From: Bufo bufo
Taxonomy: Eukaryota; Chordata; Amphibia; Anura; Bufonidae
Direction of reading: 5' to 3'
DNA: 64,000 nucleotides
Assembly: GCF_905171765.1 (NCBI RefSeq)
Contig: NC_053390.1
Location: 216,083,927-216,147,926 of the forward strand
In this document: positions 1 through 10,984 of the stretch, piece by piece
Layout: every line of letters starts with the position of its first letter
Position numbering within the stretch: the stretch's first letter is position 1
Notes under the pieces: model-generated
Databases searched by the model: none
What the model was told of the DNA's origin: nothing
Seen by the model: the letters and a program-made list of their open reading frames with translations, nothing else
Made by a program: the position numbers and the translations under genes

Positions 1-179
1 CTAATTTTACCCGAGGAGGACACTTGGCACCACGGAAGCTCAGCTCTCTAGATAAGGTGCAGTACCACAGTTCTCTCCTGACCATGTTACACACAGCCGA
101 GCGGAGACACTTACCTATTCATCTACCGTTAGATGACAGAACCAGTGTTGTATGTAAGGAGACGCTAGTGCAGAACGCT

Positions 180-360
180 GAGGCGGTCACGTGACGGCGC
201 AGAGAGGACCGAGCTACTCACCTCAGCAACCTGCAGACGCCGCTCCCCCAGCAAATGCTGCTCAGGCTGCAGCAGCGTCCTGAAGTGACGTCATCACGCC
301 ACGCCCACCCACAGACTCAGCTACCAGCGCCGATTAAAGGGCAAGCGCCGTCACTTTCTA
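180..360 (-). promoter_or_regulatory. Putative CpG-rich promoter and first-exon end of a leftward gene
   Basis: This GC-rich stretch holds an E-box palindrome (GTCACGTGAC, 186-195), a perfect CRE (TGACGTCA, 286-293) and a GC-box-like CCACGCCCACCC just after it. On the minus strand CTGAG is followed by GTGAGTAG at 222/221, a strong splice donor. The layout fits a promoter at about 290-360 driving a leftward gene whose untranslated first exon ends at 222 and whose body lies outside the window. The protein is not visible. The motifs are seen directly; the promoter is an inference. Confidence 0.4.
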
Positions 361-363
361 TAC

Positions 364-434
364 GCGCTAGTAGTGTAGGGGTATCATGCAAGATTCCCAT
401 TCTTGCGACCCGGGTTCGAGTCCCGGCTAGCGCA
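364..434 (+). tRNA. tRNA-Gly, anticodon CCC
   Basis: A 71-nt cloverleaf. The acceptor stem GCGCTAG (364-370) pairs perfectly with CTAGCGC (427-433), followed by discriminator A434. The anticodon arm is GCAAGA-TTCCCAT-TCTTGC with anticodon CCC. The T arm CCGGG-TTCGAGT-CCCGG carries a consensus B box. The A-box region is TAGTGTAGGGGTA. A run of eight T at 441-448 supplies a polymerase III terminator. CCA is not encoded, as expected for a eukaryotic gene. There is no intron. It appears intact and functional. Confidence 0.95.
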
Positions 435-550
435 AATGTCTTTTTTTTATACCAAATAATTTTCTTTGTGACAAATACTGTAGTATTAAAAAAAACTGCT
501 GGATCTGGTGATCTATGGTGCTGTATATAGCTGGATAAGGTTGCTGCAGA

Positions 551-823
551 TAGGGCACAACTACACTGGAACATTTGTCGCGCGACATTTTGTCGCACCA
601 ATGATGCGCAACAATTTTTATAATGATAGTCTATGGTGTCACACTGCAACATGCTACGACGCGACAGTCGCAGAAAAATCCATCCGTTTTTTTGCGACTG
701 TCGTGTCGCAGTCGCAGCCTGTTGCGGTGCGACACCATAGACTACTATTATAAAAATTGTCGCGCAACATTAATGCGACAGAATGTTGCGCGACAAATGT
801 CGTCGTGTAAACCTACCTTATTG
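551..823. mobile_element. Inverted-repeat MITE (TTTGTCGCGCGAC family)
   Basis: The left arm (about 551-645) and right arm (about 732-823) are inverted copies sharing ACATTTGTCGCGC, ACAATTTTTATAAT and CTATGGTGTC blocks. The centre is GC-rich. There is no coding capacity. A solitary right half of the same family occurs at 3650-3770. The superfamily is not settled; a Harbinger-type origin is possible. Confidence 0.65.
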
Positions 824-962
824 TCTGCCATTTGTAATGGAAGGAAGGCTGCAGATTTTACACGTGCTTGCGTCCCCATTCGAATGCATAGAACTGATTT
901 TATGTTGCAGAAATTTCTACAAAAAAATCTGCAGTGTGAGAAGGCCTGTGACATTGTCAACA

Positions 963-1308
963 TTAACCCCTTGGAAATTGGAGTCTTTTTCATTTTTCGC
1001 ATTTAAATTTTTCTTCCCGGGGCCATAACTTTTTTATTTTTCCATTCACGTAGTTGTATAAGGGCTTGTTTTTTGCGGGACAAGTTGCACTTTCTAATGC
1101 CACCATTTAATATGGCATGCAATGTTGTGGGAAGTGTGACAAAAAATTCCAAATGGGTTGGAATTGGAAAAAAAATTCAATTCTGCCACAGTTTTACAGG
1201 ATTTGTCCCTACAGTGTGCCGCAAAACTGATCTGTGCCCTTTATTCTCTGGGTTGGTACATTGACAACAGTATCACATATGTATAGTTTTGTGTTTGAAT
1301 ACTAAAAC

Positions 1309-1351
<43 letters not shown>

Positions 1352-1560
1352 TTTACATCACCATATTGTGACCCCCATAACTTTTTTAGTTATGTGGGAC
1401 AATCTGTAGTTTTTATTGGTACTATTTTGAAGTGAGTGTGTTTTTTTTGGGTAAGTGAAGTGAGGGAAAAATGGCAAACTTGCCATTTTGATTTTTTTTC
1501 CTGTTATGTCATTCGCCATATCGGATAAATATTTTTATATTTTAACCCCTCCCTGATCAG
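963..1560. repeat. Degenerate TE-derived sequence, possibly a TTAACCCC-ended piggyBac remnant
   Basis: It begins at a TTAACCCCTTGG end (TTAA about 963-966) and is AT-rich without open reading frames. The segment around 1470-1540 (a CATTCGCCATA block) resembles one inside the hAT MITE at 12613-13412, so it is transposon-derived. The exact right boundary is not visible. From 1560 to 2043 I see only more low-copy-looking repeat sequence, including a GATCAGC/GCTGATC-rich piece related to the element at 15945. Confidence 0.35.
1312..1342. repeat. (TA)n microsatellite
   Basis: About 15 uninterrupted TA dinucleotides followed by a T run. Confidence 0.95.
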
Positions 1561-2043
1561 CACCGTAGATGTACCGGCACTGGAGGGCACTTTAAAGATG
1601 GCGTCCGTCCTCTCAGTGAGGCCAGCATAGCACAGGCGACAGGTTCCCTGTAAATGATTGCCTACCCTCAGGACAGGCCATCACTAGCTGATCAGCAGTG
1701 GGCCAACACCCCACAACCCCACTGATCAGCTGCTCAGCAGTAGCTCCAGTGCTGGAAGCAGAGTGCGCCGTTTAACTTGTAGTGGACTGAACTCGGCACT
1801 GCAACGCTGCTCCCCTTCACAGCACTGCAGTGCTTAGTTCAGTCCACTACTAGGTAGATGTAGCTGAAGCACCGAAGCTATTGCCAAACAACTGATCAGT
1901 GGGGTTAAGGGGTTTGGACCGCCACCGATCACCAAGTGATGGCCTATCCTGAGGAAGGGCCATAATTTAATAAAAGGTGGACAATTCCTTTAATAAATCT
2001 ATCCCATTGTGATTTCATTTTGATTGTGTTCGGACTGTATTCA

Positions 2044-2425
2044 TTAAAGGGGTTATCCGAGCCTGGAAATGCCCCCCATATGCCCGGGCCCCTCACATTG
2101 ATTCTACTTACCTGGCTCCCCGCGCCGCTGCTTCTCCCCGTGCGCAGATAACAACATCCGGTGTTGGAGGGAGCATCCAATGGCAGGCGGGGACAGGGAC
2201 GAGCCTCCATAGCGTCACCTGCAATGCTAGGGAGACTCGTCCCCGTCACCGTTTGCCATTGGCTGCTCCCCCCCTTCTTGACACCTGATGTTTTCATCCA
2301 CGCACAGGGAGAAGCAGCGGCTGCCTTGCGGGGAACAGGAGCGACGTGGGGAGCCAGGTAAGTAGAATCAGTGTGAGGAGCCTGGGCATATGGGGGGCAT
2401 TTCCAGGCTCGGATATCCCCTTTAA
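2044..2425. mobile_element. piggyBac-type MITE with TTAA duplication
   Basis: TTAA (2044-2047) is followed by AGGGGTTATCCGAGCC. The other end is GGCTCGGATATCCCCT followed by TTAA (2422-2425). The terminal inverted repeats extend about 80 bp. There is no coding capacity. TTAA duplication is the hallmark of piggyBac. Confidence 0.85.
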
Positions 2426-3016
2426 GCTCTTCTTAATCAGTTCTGTTCAAATATATGTTTTCCTTTTTGCAGGATCTATCATGATCAGTTGTTATTTGAT
2501 TATAGAAGTTGCAGTATTAGGTGACATTCACATTGCGTTTAAGTCCTCAGCAGGACTTTCTGTAGGAGGTATACATTAGAGATGAGGGAATCGCTTCTAA
2601 ACAAATGGGATTCACTCCGAACTTCACAAAAATGAATCTGCCAAACAAATCTGAAGTTTTGGCGAATTCTCTTCAGGCGAATTGCACAAAAAATGGCACA
2701 AGCGCCATTTTACAGTGAAAATAGTTGGGGAGAATGAATATGAAGGATCACATGACACCATGGGGGCTTGTCCTGATTCGCTCAGAGGTTGACATTCATT
2801 CTGTCAGCCAATTAACAGGCAGGATTCTGGCAGGTTCTTTTGTTCAGAAGGATGAAACGCCATTCTTAGGCCAGCAAACAACTCAGGTGAATGCGATAAA
2901 CCCACAGTGTGTGTCACTGAAAGGTCTCGTTCTGTCCCCCGCTTCTCTGACAGGATCGCACAGCATTATACTGATTTATAATGCTGTGTGACCTGAGAGT
3001 CATGAAATCTATTGTA
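2426..3016. other. No gene seen; AT-rich repeat-like sequence
   Basis: No exon, RNA or complete element is recognisable. The TAGAGATGAGGGAATCG start near 2577 followed by AATTCG-rich text resembles a degraded hAT end, but no partner end is visible. Confidence 0.3.
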
Positions 3017-3019
3017 TAA

Positions 3020-3335
3020 GGCCTCATGCACATGGCCGTTGTGCGGTCGTTCTGTCCATTGGGACAGTCCCCAATGCACGGGCAACATCCGTGCGGCGGC
3101 CGGGACGGATCGAGACCCATTCATCTTGAATGGGTCCGTGATCCACCCGCACCGTAAAAAATAGAACATATTCTATTTTTGTGTGGTGCGGAGGCACGGA
3201 CAGAAACACCACAGAAGCACTTTGGGGTGCATACTTGGATGTGGGGTGCACACGGCCGTTGCCCGTGTATTGCGGACCCTCTCTATGCGGGCCGCAATAC
3301 GGCCACGGCCGGGTAACGGCCGTGTGCATGAGGCC
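3020..3335. mobile_element. PIF/Harbinger-type MITE (GGCCTCATGCAC ends)
   Basis: The left end is GGCCTCATGCACATGGCCG and the right end is its inverted form. It is flanked by TAA (3017-3019) and TTA (3336-3338), consistent with a 3-bp TWA target duplication with one change. The interior carries the mirrored GACCCATTC/GAATGGGTC block common to this family. There is no coding capacity. Confidence 0.75.
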
Positions 3336-3352
3336 TTACACTGACAGCATTA

Positions 3353-3644
3353 GGCTACATGCACACGAATGTGGTTTGGTTTCACATCCGAGCCGCATTT
3401 TTTGCGGCTCGGGTGCGGACCTATTCACTTCAATGGGGCTGCAAAAGATGCGGACAGCACCCTTCCTAGTGCTGTCCACATCCGTTGCTCCGTTCTGTAG
3501 CCCCGCAAAACATGTCCTATTCTTGTCCGTTTTGCGGACAAGGATAGGCATTTTTACAATGGATCCGCCAATAAAACGGATGCCATACGGACGTCATCCT
3601 TTTTTTGCGGACCGCAAAACACATACGGTCGTGTGCATGTAGCC
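3353..3644. mobile_element. PIF/Harbinger-type MITE (GGCTACATGCAC ends)
   Basis: The ends GGCTACATGCACACGA and TCGTGTGCATGTAGCC are perfect inverted repeats flanked by TTA on both sides (3350-3352 and 3645-3647), a 3-bp duplication typical of Harbinger. It lies 17 bp from the related element at 3020-3335. Confidence 0.85.
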
Positions 3645-3649
3645 TTATG

Positions 3650-3770
3650 TGGATTTTTGTGCGACTGTCACACCACAGTTGCAGCATGTTGCATGTCGCA
3701 GTGCGACACCATTGTCTATCATCACAAAAAATGTTGCGTGACATCAATGTTGCAGTGTAGTTTAACTCTT
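3650..3770. mobile_element. Right half of the 551-823 MITE family
   Basis: It contains TGCGACACCATTGTCTATCAT and AAAAATGTTGCGTGACAT blocks matching the right arm of the element at 551-823. The left arm is missing. Confidence 0.55.
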
Positions 3771-3879
3771 TTTTCGCTTGACTTATTGTCGCCTCATTTT
3801 TCCTGTAAATGGACAGCCAGCCAGACAGTTTTTTTTTTAAACAATGTCACGTTTCTACAGTTCATAGGCTTATTGCCAG

Positions 3880-5160
3880 CACCTCAATCAACAACTCTGC
3901 TGCAAAAGTGGAGCAAATGGGTAGCCCCAGCGATAATGAATGCCTCGGTCTTTGAGAAGATCCAATAGCGGACGTAAGGCAGCTCGCTGCAACAGAGTGT
4001 GGCGTGAGAGGTCCTGTAGCAGGATGATGGGGACCCCGTTATAGGATAGAGAGGAGGACTGTCGTGCTTTATTTAGGATCTGTTTCTTAATGGCATAAAA
4101 GTGGATTCTGCAAATTATGTCTCTCGGTTTAGCACTATCAGGGTTAGGAGGTCTCAGGGCCCTATGTGCTCTGTCAATCTCTATGTGCGAGTTAGGCGGG
4201 CGCCCCCAGAATTCCGATGAAGATTCCCACTATCGTAGGTAGCAGGTCCGCCGCTGTTATTGACTCTGGAAGGCCTCTAATCCTCAAATTGTTGCGACGA
4301 CTGCGGTTTTCAATATCGCTAGGTGTTGTTGTAGGGCGTATAGTTGTGCATCGCGAGCTTGGACTTTACCTTGTAGAGTTGACCTTAATATCGAGCGTGG
4401 CCATCTCAGATCGGACATGGGAAAATTCCTGTTTACATTCTTGTAGGATGTTGGCAACGAAACTAGATAGATCAGCCTTAGAAGGTAGAGAGCAAATAAG
4501 AGTGCGCAAATCCGCCATGGAGGGCGGCCTGGGGTCCTCATCAAATAATGCAGAAGATGATGGCGGTTTCAGGGAGGAGTGCATGGGAAATCCCTGGAGG
4601 GGTATATTCGCAGGGTCGGTCGTGGTCCCTATGCCTGGTGGGGTTGCTCCAGACAATTGCGAACGGATGTCGTCCCATGAAGAGCCGGTGGACCAGTGTG
4701 GGGATGCCACCAAGGAGGGACCAGGGGAGCGGGAAGTAGGACAAAGGGGTCTTGTGCAGCAGGGGGAGAGGGGACATGGGATGCCAGTTGGTTTGGGGAT
4801 CTCTGGTTCTGATTCAAAACTGCTTCAGGAGATGGGAGCTATGATGTGGTGATAACTGGTCACAAGGGGGCCCCTGGTGGATGTCTGGAGTATCTAGCGC
4901 CATGGCTAGTTGAGAGGTATGTGACCTGGGCCAAAAGGGGCCAGCTGAGGGCCTCAGTGTAGGATTTCCTGGCGTGGCAGGGTTGGGGGTCATTTGTAGA
5001 GCCTTTTGTGAGGAGGGTGAGCCCTCTGAACTGACCTGCGGTGTTGTGTGAAGCAGCAGTGTGGCGGTGGTTTGCTGAAGCTCATGCAAATTGAGGGAGC
5101 CAGGGCGGCTGTGTCTGGAGAGATCGCAGTCTGGCGATGGCAGGACTTTGGTCTGGGCTG
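3880..5160 (-). pseudogene. L1-clade LINE ORF1 remnant
   Basis: Read on the minus strand the segment spells a degraded L1 ORF1 protein. A proline/serine-rich N-terminal part (about 5089-4720) precedes a heptad-like coiled-coil region (about 4500-4330). The RNA-recognition hallmark NLRIRGLPES lies near 4260-4290. The C-terminal domain follows, with AHRALRPPNPDSAKPRDII (about 4110-4180) and RHSLSLGLP-like residues near 3930. Several frame changes and stops separate the pieces, so it is not functional. No ORF2 follows, so this is a fragment. Confidence 0.75.
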
Positions 5161-5242
5161 TCTATAAATACTTTTTAATTCATAAATAAAGATATTACTA
5201 TCAGTTCAGAGAAAAACCTAAAATAAATGTTCCCGCCATATA

Positions 5243-6170
5243 CAGTACAGACCAAAAGTTTGGACACACCTTCTTATTCAAAGAGTTTTCTTTATTTTCA
5301 TGACTATGAAGGCATCAAAACTATGAATTAACACATGTGAAATTATATACATAACAAACAAGTGTGAAACAACTGAAAATATGTCATATTCTAGGTTCTT
5401 CAAAGTAGCCACCTTTTGCTTTGATTACTGCTTTGCACACTCTTGATGAGCTTCAAGAGGTAGTCCCTTGAAATGATCTTCCAACAGTCTTGAAGGAGTT
5501 CCCAGAGATGCTTAGCACTTGTTGGCCCTTTTGCCTTCACTCTGCGGTCCAGCTCACCCCAAACTATCTCGATTGGGTTCAGGTCCGGTGACTGTGGAGG
5601 CCAGGTCATCTGGCGCAGCACCCCATTACTCTCCTTCATGGTCAAATAGCCCTTACTTTCAAAGTTTTCCCAATTTTTCGGCTCGGCTGACTGACTGACC
5701 TTAATTTATTAAAGTAATGATGGCCACTCGTTTTTCTTTACTTAGCTGCTTTTTTCTTGCCATAATACAAATTCTAACAGTCTATTCAGTAGGACTATCA
5801 GCTGTGTATCCACCTGACTTCTCCTCAACTGATAGTCCCAACCCCATTTATAAGGCAAGAAATTCAACTTATTAAACCTGACAGGGCACACCTGTGAAGT
5901 GAAAAACATTTCAGGGGACTACCTCTTGAAGCTCATCAAGAGAATGCCAAGAGTGTGCAAAGCAGTAATCAAAGCAAAAGGTGGCTACTTTAAAGAACCT
6001 AGAATATGACATATTTTCAGTTGTTTCACACTTGTTTGTTATGTATATAATTCCACATGTGTTAATTCATAGTTTTGATGCCTTCAGTGTGAATCTACAA
6101 TTTTCATAGTCATGAAAATAAAGAAAACTCTTTAAATGAGAAGGTGTGTCCAAACTTTTGGTCTGTACTG
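5243..6170 (-). mobile_element. Internally deleted Tc1-like transposon
   Basis: The ends CAGTACAGACCAAAAGTTTG and its inverse are flanked by TA on both sides. The terminal repeats exceed 100 bp. The only coding remnant is a minus-strand piece at about 5645-5400 with [18 protein letters not shown], the third-catalytic-residue block of a DD34E transposase. The first two aspartates are deleted, so it can move only with a helper. Confidence 0.85.
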
Positions 6171-6787
6171 TATATAAATGCACCTTAGATGAGTCGTGTC
6201 TCCTCCATGCTTCAGAGATGAGTCCAGCGTTCTCTGACTCTTGGAGTGCAGCCATGCCCACAAACGAATAAGACACACCCTCCACGATTGCTCATCTCCA
6301 CCCCTTCTCTTCCAAGTCTCGCAGCTGCGCAAGTATATATTATATGATCAGTGTGAGATGAAGAGTAGTGTTGATCGCGAATATTCTAAACATTAATTTT
6401 TATCGCGAATATCAGCACTTCAAAAATTCGCGAAGATCTAAAATACAGTGCTATATCTTCATAATTCGTAATAATTTAGATTTTTTTCATTAGTGAGTGA
6501 GGTGACTGGTTCTGCACATGCGCGGGATTTAGGACGCGAGTTCGGGAGGAGGATAGGATCTTTAGATTCTGTCACTCATGTAACGGGAGGTGGGGTTAGG
6601 AATGGGAAGTGATGAGGTAAGAATTTACATAACTTGAAAAAAGTGAAAGTGGACTGTAAAAGAAGTACTTGGAGGCATTTAAAAAACAAAACCCTAGGAT
6701 GATACTATACGATTGTTAGTAACTTCTGAACAAATGCTGACTTGTAAATTTTTTTTATTTCTGTTGATCTAAATAATAAAAGATTTT
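6171..6787. other. No gene seen; partial hAT-like end
   Basis: Near 6367 the text TAGTGTTGATCGCGAATATT resembles a hAT terminus, but no opposite end or 8-bp duplication was found. The rest is AT-rich intergenic sequence. Confidence 0.3.
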
Positions 6788-7145
6788 GGGGGTCATTTAT
6801 TAAGACCGGCGTTTTAGATGGTGGTCTTAATAACCCCTGAGCTGGCAGTAGATCTACCGATGTAATGTAGAGCAGCTGGCCTTTAGATGACTTTGGCGCA
6901 TCCACCGCCAGTCTAAATCTATGCCCGGTTCCTTGCTAGTGTAGAATTAGAACATTTTCTACACCTAAAACAGGCATAGAAAATGATAAATGAGACGGGC
7001 CTGCCCCCTTCAACGCCCACTTTTATAGACCTGGTGTGAGCAGGCAAAAGTCACAGATTGAGGCGCAAATAACCTTTGCACCACAATCTGCGACAGATAT
7101 ACGCCAGAAAACTGGTGTAAATCTGACAGTATTCATAAAGGGGCT
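6788..7145. repeat. GGGGGTCATTTATTAAGACC repeat family, copy 1
   Basis: It starts GGGGGTCATTTATTAAGACC and continues with the block CTAAAACAGGCATAGAAAATG. Two further copies are at 10719-10984 and 26857-27653, both ending in the inverted form (AAATGACCCC or AAATGTGCCCC). It is non-coding; the element class is not identified. Confidence 0.6.
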
Positions 7146-7392
7146 AATTTACTATTATTTACACCCGCAAGATGTTCCTATGTGCATTTGCAAAGGACTC
7201 TGAAGCAAACACCACTAACTACATGTAATGATATGAAACTGAGACACACAATGCGTTTAATACGTTTTATCACAAAACATTGTCAGTATCAAATTCTAGA
7301 AACTTTTTTCCCCCATAAAACAGGTGATATACAAGAATCATAAAGGGGTGGTATCCAACTTAACATATTAGAGAAATCAGAATTTGGCCAAT

Positions 7393-7809
7393 TTAAGGAG
7401 AACCTGTCGCCAAAAAATGCAATGCAATCTGACAGCACCATGTTATAGAGCAGGATGAGATGAGCAGATTGATATATATTTTTTTGTGGGAAAAGAGTCA
7501 GTAAAACGTGTAATTTTTACATTTAGCTCTGCAGCCCTGTGAACAGCTATTGGTACAGGAGGGAGGGGCTAGCAGTGACTGACAGCTATCTCACTATACA
7601 AACTGATACACACAATGCTGTCAATCACTGATAACTCCTCCACCCTGTACTGATGCTGTTCACAAAAGATAGAAAAAGCAGAGATATAAATTACAGGTTT
7701 TACTGAATCTTTTCCCACAAAACTATATATCAGTCTGCTCAGCTTCTCCTGCTCTATCACATGGTGCTGTCAGATTGCACTGCATTTTTGGGTGAAAGGT
7801 CCTCTTTAA
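7393..7809. mobile_element. TTAA-flanked MITE (piggyBac type)
   Basis: It is bounded by TTAA (7393-7396 and 7806-7809) with long inverted arms: GGAGAACCTGTCGCC against GGGTGAAAGGTCCTC, and CACCATGTTATAGAGCAGGA against its inverse. A related element is at 28779-29179. Non-coding. Confidence 0.75.
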
Positions 7810-8191
7810 AACAAACACCAGAAGTAAAAATGTATCCAATGGACCTATGAAGCCGTTACTTTTGTGATTAGACCCATGGACAGGCCAGGATTTGCGGCTG
7901 TAATATGTGAGCCAAAAGGCTTAAGGCATCATGCACATAGGCCATACAGAAGCACAGAAACTGTTTAGGCGCTGTGTTTTCTGCATGGTGCCTCCGTACT
8001 GTGCCATATTATCGAGATACCTCTGTAGCAAGTCCTCTGATGCAGCATGACATAAATTTAATACAGAATCCAACAGGAAAAAACCTCCATATGAAATTGT
8101 AGGCACAGAGCAGTATACTCGGGTCCCTTAGAAAACCATGGGTGCCATATAACAGATTTGCTTACAAGGCAGATTTTTTCCACTTGAACAA
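7810..8191. other. No gene seen; fragment of a Harbinger-type MITE
   Basis: TTAAGGCATCATGCACATAGG at 7920 resembles the left end of the GGCCTCATGCAC Harbinger family, without a matching right end. Nothing else is recognised. Confidence 0.35.
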
Positions 8192-8862
8192 TCTTCAATT
8201 CATGCTGGTTTATTCACCAAAAATTGCGACGTTTTCGACCTCTCGGTCTTTCTTAAGAAAACAAAAGTGTGTGTATACACGAATACATATACCATCCTAA
8301 ATGGTCACATGAACATTATAATCAGTGACGCGCCGGACATGCCGAGTCTGCAGTATTCCAATACATGTGCACTCCGTTCTATTGAGCACACTGTCTGCCA
8401 TTTAGTGAAGCGATTGCTTGAGAGAATATGTCCACAGGAGCATCATGTCTGTAAGTTTATATTATGTACATTTATAATTATGTCCAGAGGAGCATCATAT
8501 AAGTTAAGATTATGTATATTCAATTACCACTGATGAATTGGGATATAGAATCACACTGAGGGTTAATATCTTGTGCACTGTGTATCACTAGATGTATAGG
8601 TTAAAGGGTAATGATTGATCATGTATTTGCATAGTGATCATGTGACCAGTTTGCATAGTAGTCATGTGGTCCGTTTGCCTAGTGGTCATGTGGACCGTTT
8701 GCATAATGATCATGTGGTCAATTTGCATAATGTTCATGTGACCATTTAGGATGGTATATGTATTCGTGTACACACACACACACACATTTGTTTGCTTGAG
8801 AAAGACCGAGAGGTCGCAACGTCACAATTTTTGGTGAATAAACCAGCATGAATTGAAGACTG
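8192..8862. mobile_element. Palindromic element with degenerate hammerhead-like core
   Basis: About 130-bp inverted arms (8192-8322 and 8730-8862) share CAATTTTTGGTGAATAAACC and GGATGGTATATGTATTCGTG. Each arm contains the hairpin GACC-GAGA-GGTC between a CTTRAGA-like and a GAAA/GCAA-like block, resembling the hammerhead motifs at 19067, 19983 and 27512 but with core changes. The centre holds a short tandem array. No target duplication was found. Confidence 0.55.
8632..8748. repeat. Tandem repeat, about 25-bp unit, about 5 copies
   Basis: Degenerate repeats of GTTTGCATAATGATCATGTGG lie within the palindromic element, followed by an (AC)n run at about 8768-8786. Confidence 0.8.
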
Positions 8863-9391
8863 CAGTTTTATTTTTCATTTATTCTGGATGATTTGGGGAT
8901 GCTACAGACTAGTATCCAACACTGCGGGCACCACCACCATAGAGACTTTTTGCTATAGATTCGTAAGTGCTGCTACTTTTTTTTCTTTTTTTGAGCTATT
9001 GTGGTGTGGTTTGTGGACATGGACCTTTCTTGATGCAGGTTGGAAATGTTCACATAATTCATCTGCAGGTGAATAAATAGGAGACAGATTGTGTACAGAT
9101 TCCACACTGTAGTGTGCAGGAGACCTGTAATTTTTAGATTGATGCTTATAACACTGCTGCTTACTAAAACGTAAGCAGAAGGAAAGCATGTGTATAATAT
9201 CTAGTTAGCACACCCCTGACACACAAGATCAAAACATTCATACAGTAAAATCTTATGGGACTGGATTGTGAGTAGACAGTGAAGATTGGGGTGAAAGGAC
9301 AGGGCAATGGTTAATATATCTTCTTTTTTTTTTAATTTGCAACCCTTGCATCTCATATGTGCCCTTCAATGCAATCCCAGGAACACCAAAA
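8863..9391 (-). other. Probable 3' untranslated region of the integrase-like gene
   Basis: It follows the stop codon at 9392-9394 on the minus strand. A minus-strand AATAAA lies near 8877-8882, about 510 nt past the stop, and could be the polyadenylation signal, though it sits at the edge of a repeat. No other feature is seen. Confidence 0.35.
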
Positions 9392-9604
9392 TTAACTGTC
9401 CTTTTCAAGATTTCCCTCTGGGGACAAAACAGTCTCAAATTTAAATGAAACTATGTGGTTGTGCTTAAACTTTTTTAAAGCCTGGTCTGCAACACTGTTG
9501 AACACATCTTCTTGAGCTTGGAAGGTTATCGGCACTGCGCGTCTTCTGGACTTCTGAGCAGTCTTCCTCTGTTGCACATCTACAGTTGATAAATTTGCCA
9601 AAAC
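9392..9604 (-). CDS. GIN-family domesticated integrase, exon 7 (last coding exon)
   Basis: The exon follows a TTCTGTAG acceptor and encodes 70 residues plus TAA. It begins VLANLSTVDVQQRKT, has a basic QKSRRR patch, and ends with EGNLEKDS. It is in phase 0 with exon 6. The tail has no recognisable domain and is probably lineage-specific. The stop at 9392-9394 is the natural end because the frame is clean from the acceptor. All seven exons lie on the minus strand and total about 1.1 kb. The assignment as terminal exon rests on the phase match and the lack of a downstream donor. Confidence 0.7.
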   Translation of the reverse strand, partial: VLANLSTVDVQQRKTAQKSRRRAVPITFQAQEDVFNSVADQALKKFKHNHIVSFKFETVLSPEGNLEKDS

Positions 9605-10718
9605 CTACAGAATAAGGGATATAAAAATGACAGTTCTGTCACACGCATAGATGTACAGGTTACAACTGATTACATTTGGAAAACGTGGGGTAGATAAGTA
9701 TTTAAACTAGAGGTAATATGGGGCATTACACCTGTGTTGGGCCACTTAAGGGAACATCATACTGTGTGGGGGGGGGGGCATTTAAGAGGGCATCACTCTG
9801 TGTGGGGACACTTAAAGGATGCTACTCAGTGTGGGGCACTTAAGGAGACATTAATTTGTGTTGAGGGGCCATTTAAGGGGTCATCACTGTGTGGGGTACA
9901 CTTAATGGACATCCTAGTGGACATTAATTTAGGAACATCCTACTATGTGGGGGGTACTAAAGAGAAACTAAAGCCACTGAAAAATGCTGAATAAATACAG
10001 TATTTATCCACTTGTAAAACTAAAACTCACTGCCTGAAAAAGGATACTGAAATGAAAATAATAAACACTTAATTTAGATAATAGTTAAAAAACACTTGTG
10101 GGGCTTGTTCCTCTAGGAATCACAGGCATATAACTTGGTGGAATCACAGTCAGGTGTAGAGAGGTCAAGGCAAGTATACCCCCCACACCTTATCTCCGAT
10201 TGGAGATGTACTGTAAGGAGTACTGTGCGAATGTACTGGGATACTGAAATAACCCCTGGATGACTAACATTTGGATCCTCCAAGGTATACAAAAATAGGG
10301 TGGTAAACACAGTCTGGACCTGATCTGGCCAGTCCTGCACCCCCTGTTAGAGCAATGTACACCCAGTGTAACCACAATGGGAACAACAATCTAAGGGTGG
10401 TTCACTCTGCATGACAAAAGAGTTGGCTACCTAGGTAGCACACGCCTTTCATAAGGATTGCCCTGAATCATCAGGAGCCTATGGAGCGCTAATAGATAGA
10501 ATGAGGATGTGAACATACAGGCAAAAAGGATGACCACCGCTGATGGTGTGTGGACATCACCTACTGTAAAAGTGCAGCTGATACACCTAGCTACAGTAGC
10601 GCTGCCCTAGCTGGTGTGCTGAGGCCGCCATACATTTCTTTATCTGCATTATCTGGCTGGTGTGGATCCTTCAGCAGACGACCTGTTGCATTCTCAATTC
10701 TATTGGTGAGAGACATTT
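9605..10718 (-). other. Intron 6, first part; no complete element
   Basis: It contains a degenerate GTGTGGGG-rich tandem repeat at about 9735-9960 and otherwise unique-looking AT-rich sequence. No exon with both splice sites was found. Confidence 0.5.
9735..9960. repeat. Degenerate minisatellite, unit about 35-40 bp
   Basis: At least five imperfect repeats of CACTTAAGG-CATCA-CTGTGTGGGG are visible, with a poly-G run at about 9767-9778. Confidence 0.7.
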
Positions 10719-10984
10719 GGGGTCATTTATTAAAACGCCGGTCTTAATACCCCTTTAGCTGGTGGTGGAAGCCACCCACCACCTGTCCAGATTTACGCTG
10801 GCATAGATTTACACCTTTGTGTACACCTAAAACAGGCACAGAAAATGATAAATGAGACAGGCCTGCTGGCCCTCCCCTTCCCCCTTTTTAAACTTGGAGT
10901 GAGCATGGAAAAAATAACACTTGCACCGCAATCTGCGAAAGATACAGCCAAAAAGTGGAGTATATCGGTTTGTAAATGACCCCC
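10719..10984. repeat. GGGGTCATTTATTAA repeat family, copy 2
   Basis: It starts GGGGTCATTTATTAAAACGCCGG, shares CTAAAACAGGCACAGAAAATG with copy 1, and ends TTTGTAAATGACCCC. Flanking CATTT/CATTG may be a short target duplication. From 10985 to 11510 I see only unique-looking intron sequence. Confidence 0.6.

Noticed and set aside
317..652. 111-residue minus-strand open frame over the tRNA
   Set aside because: It is antisense to the tRNA and part of a MITE; no support as a gene.
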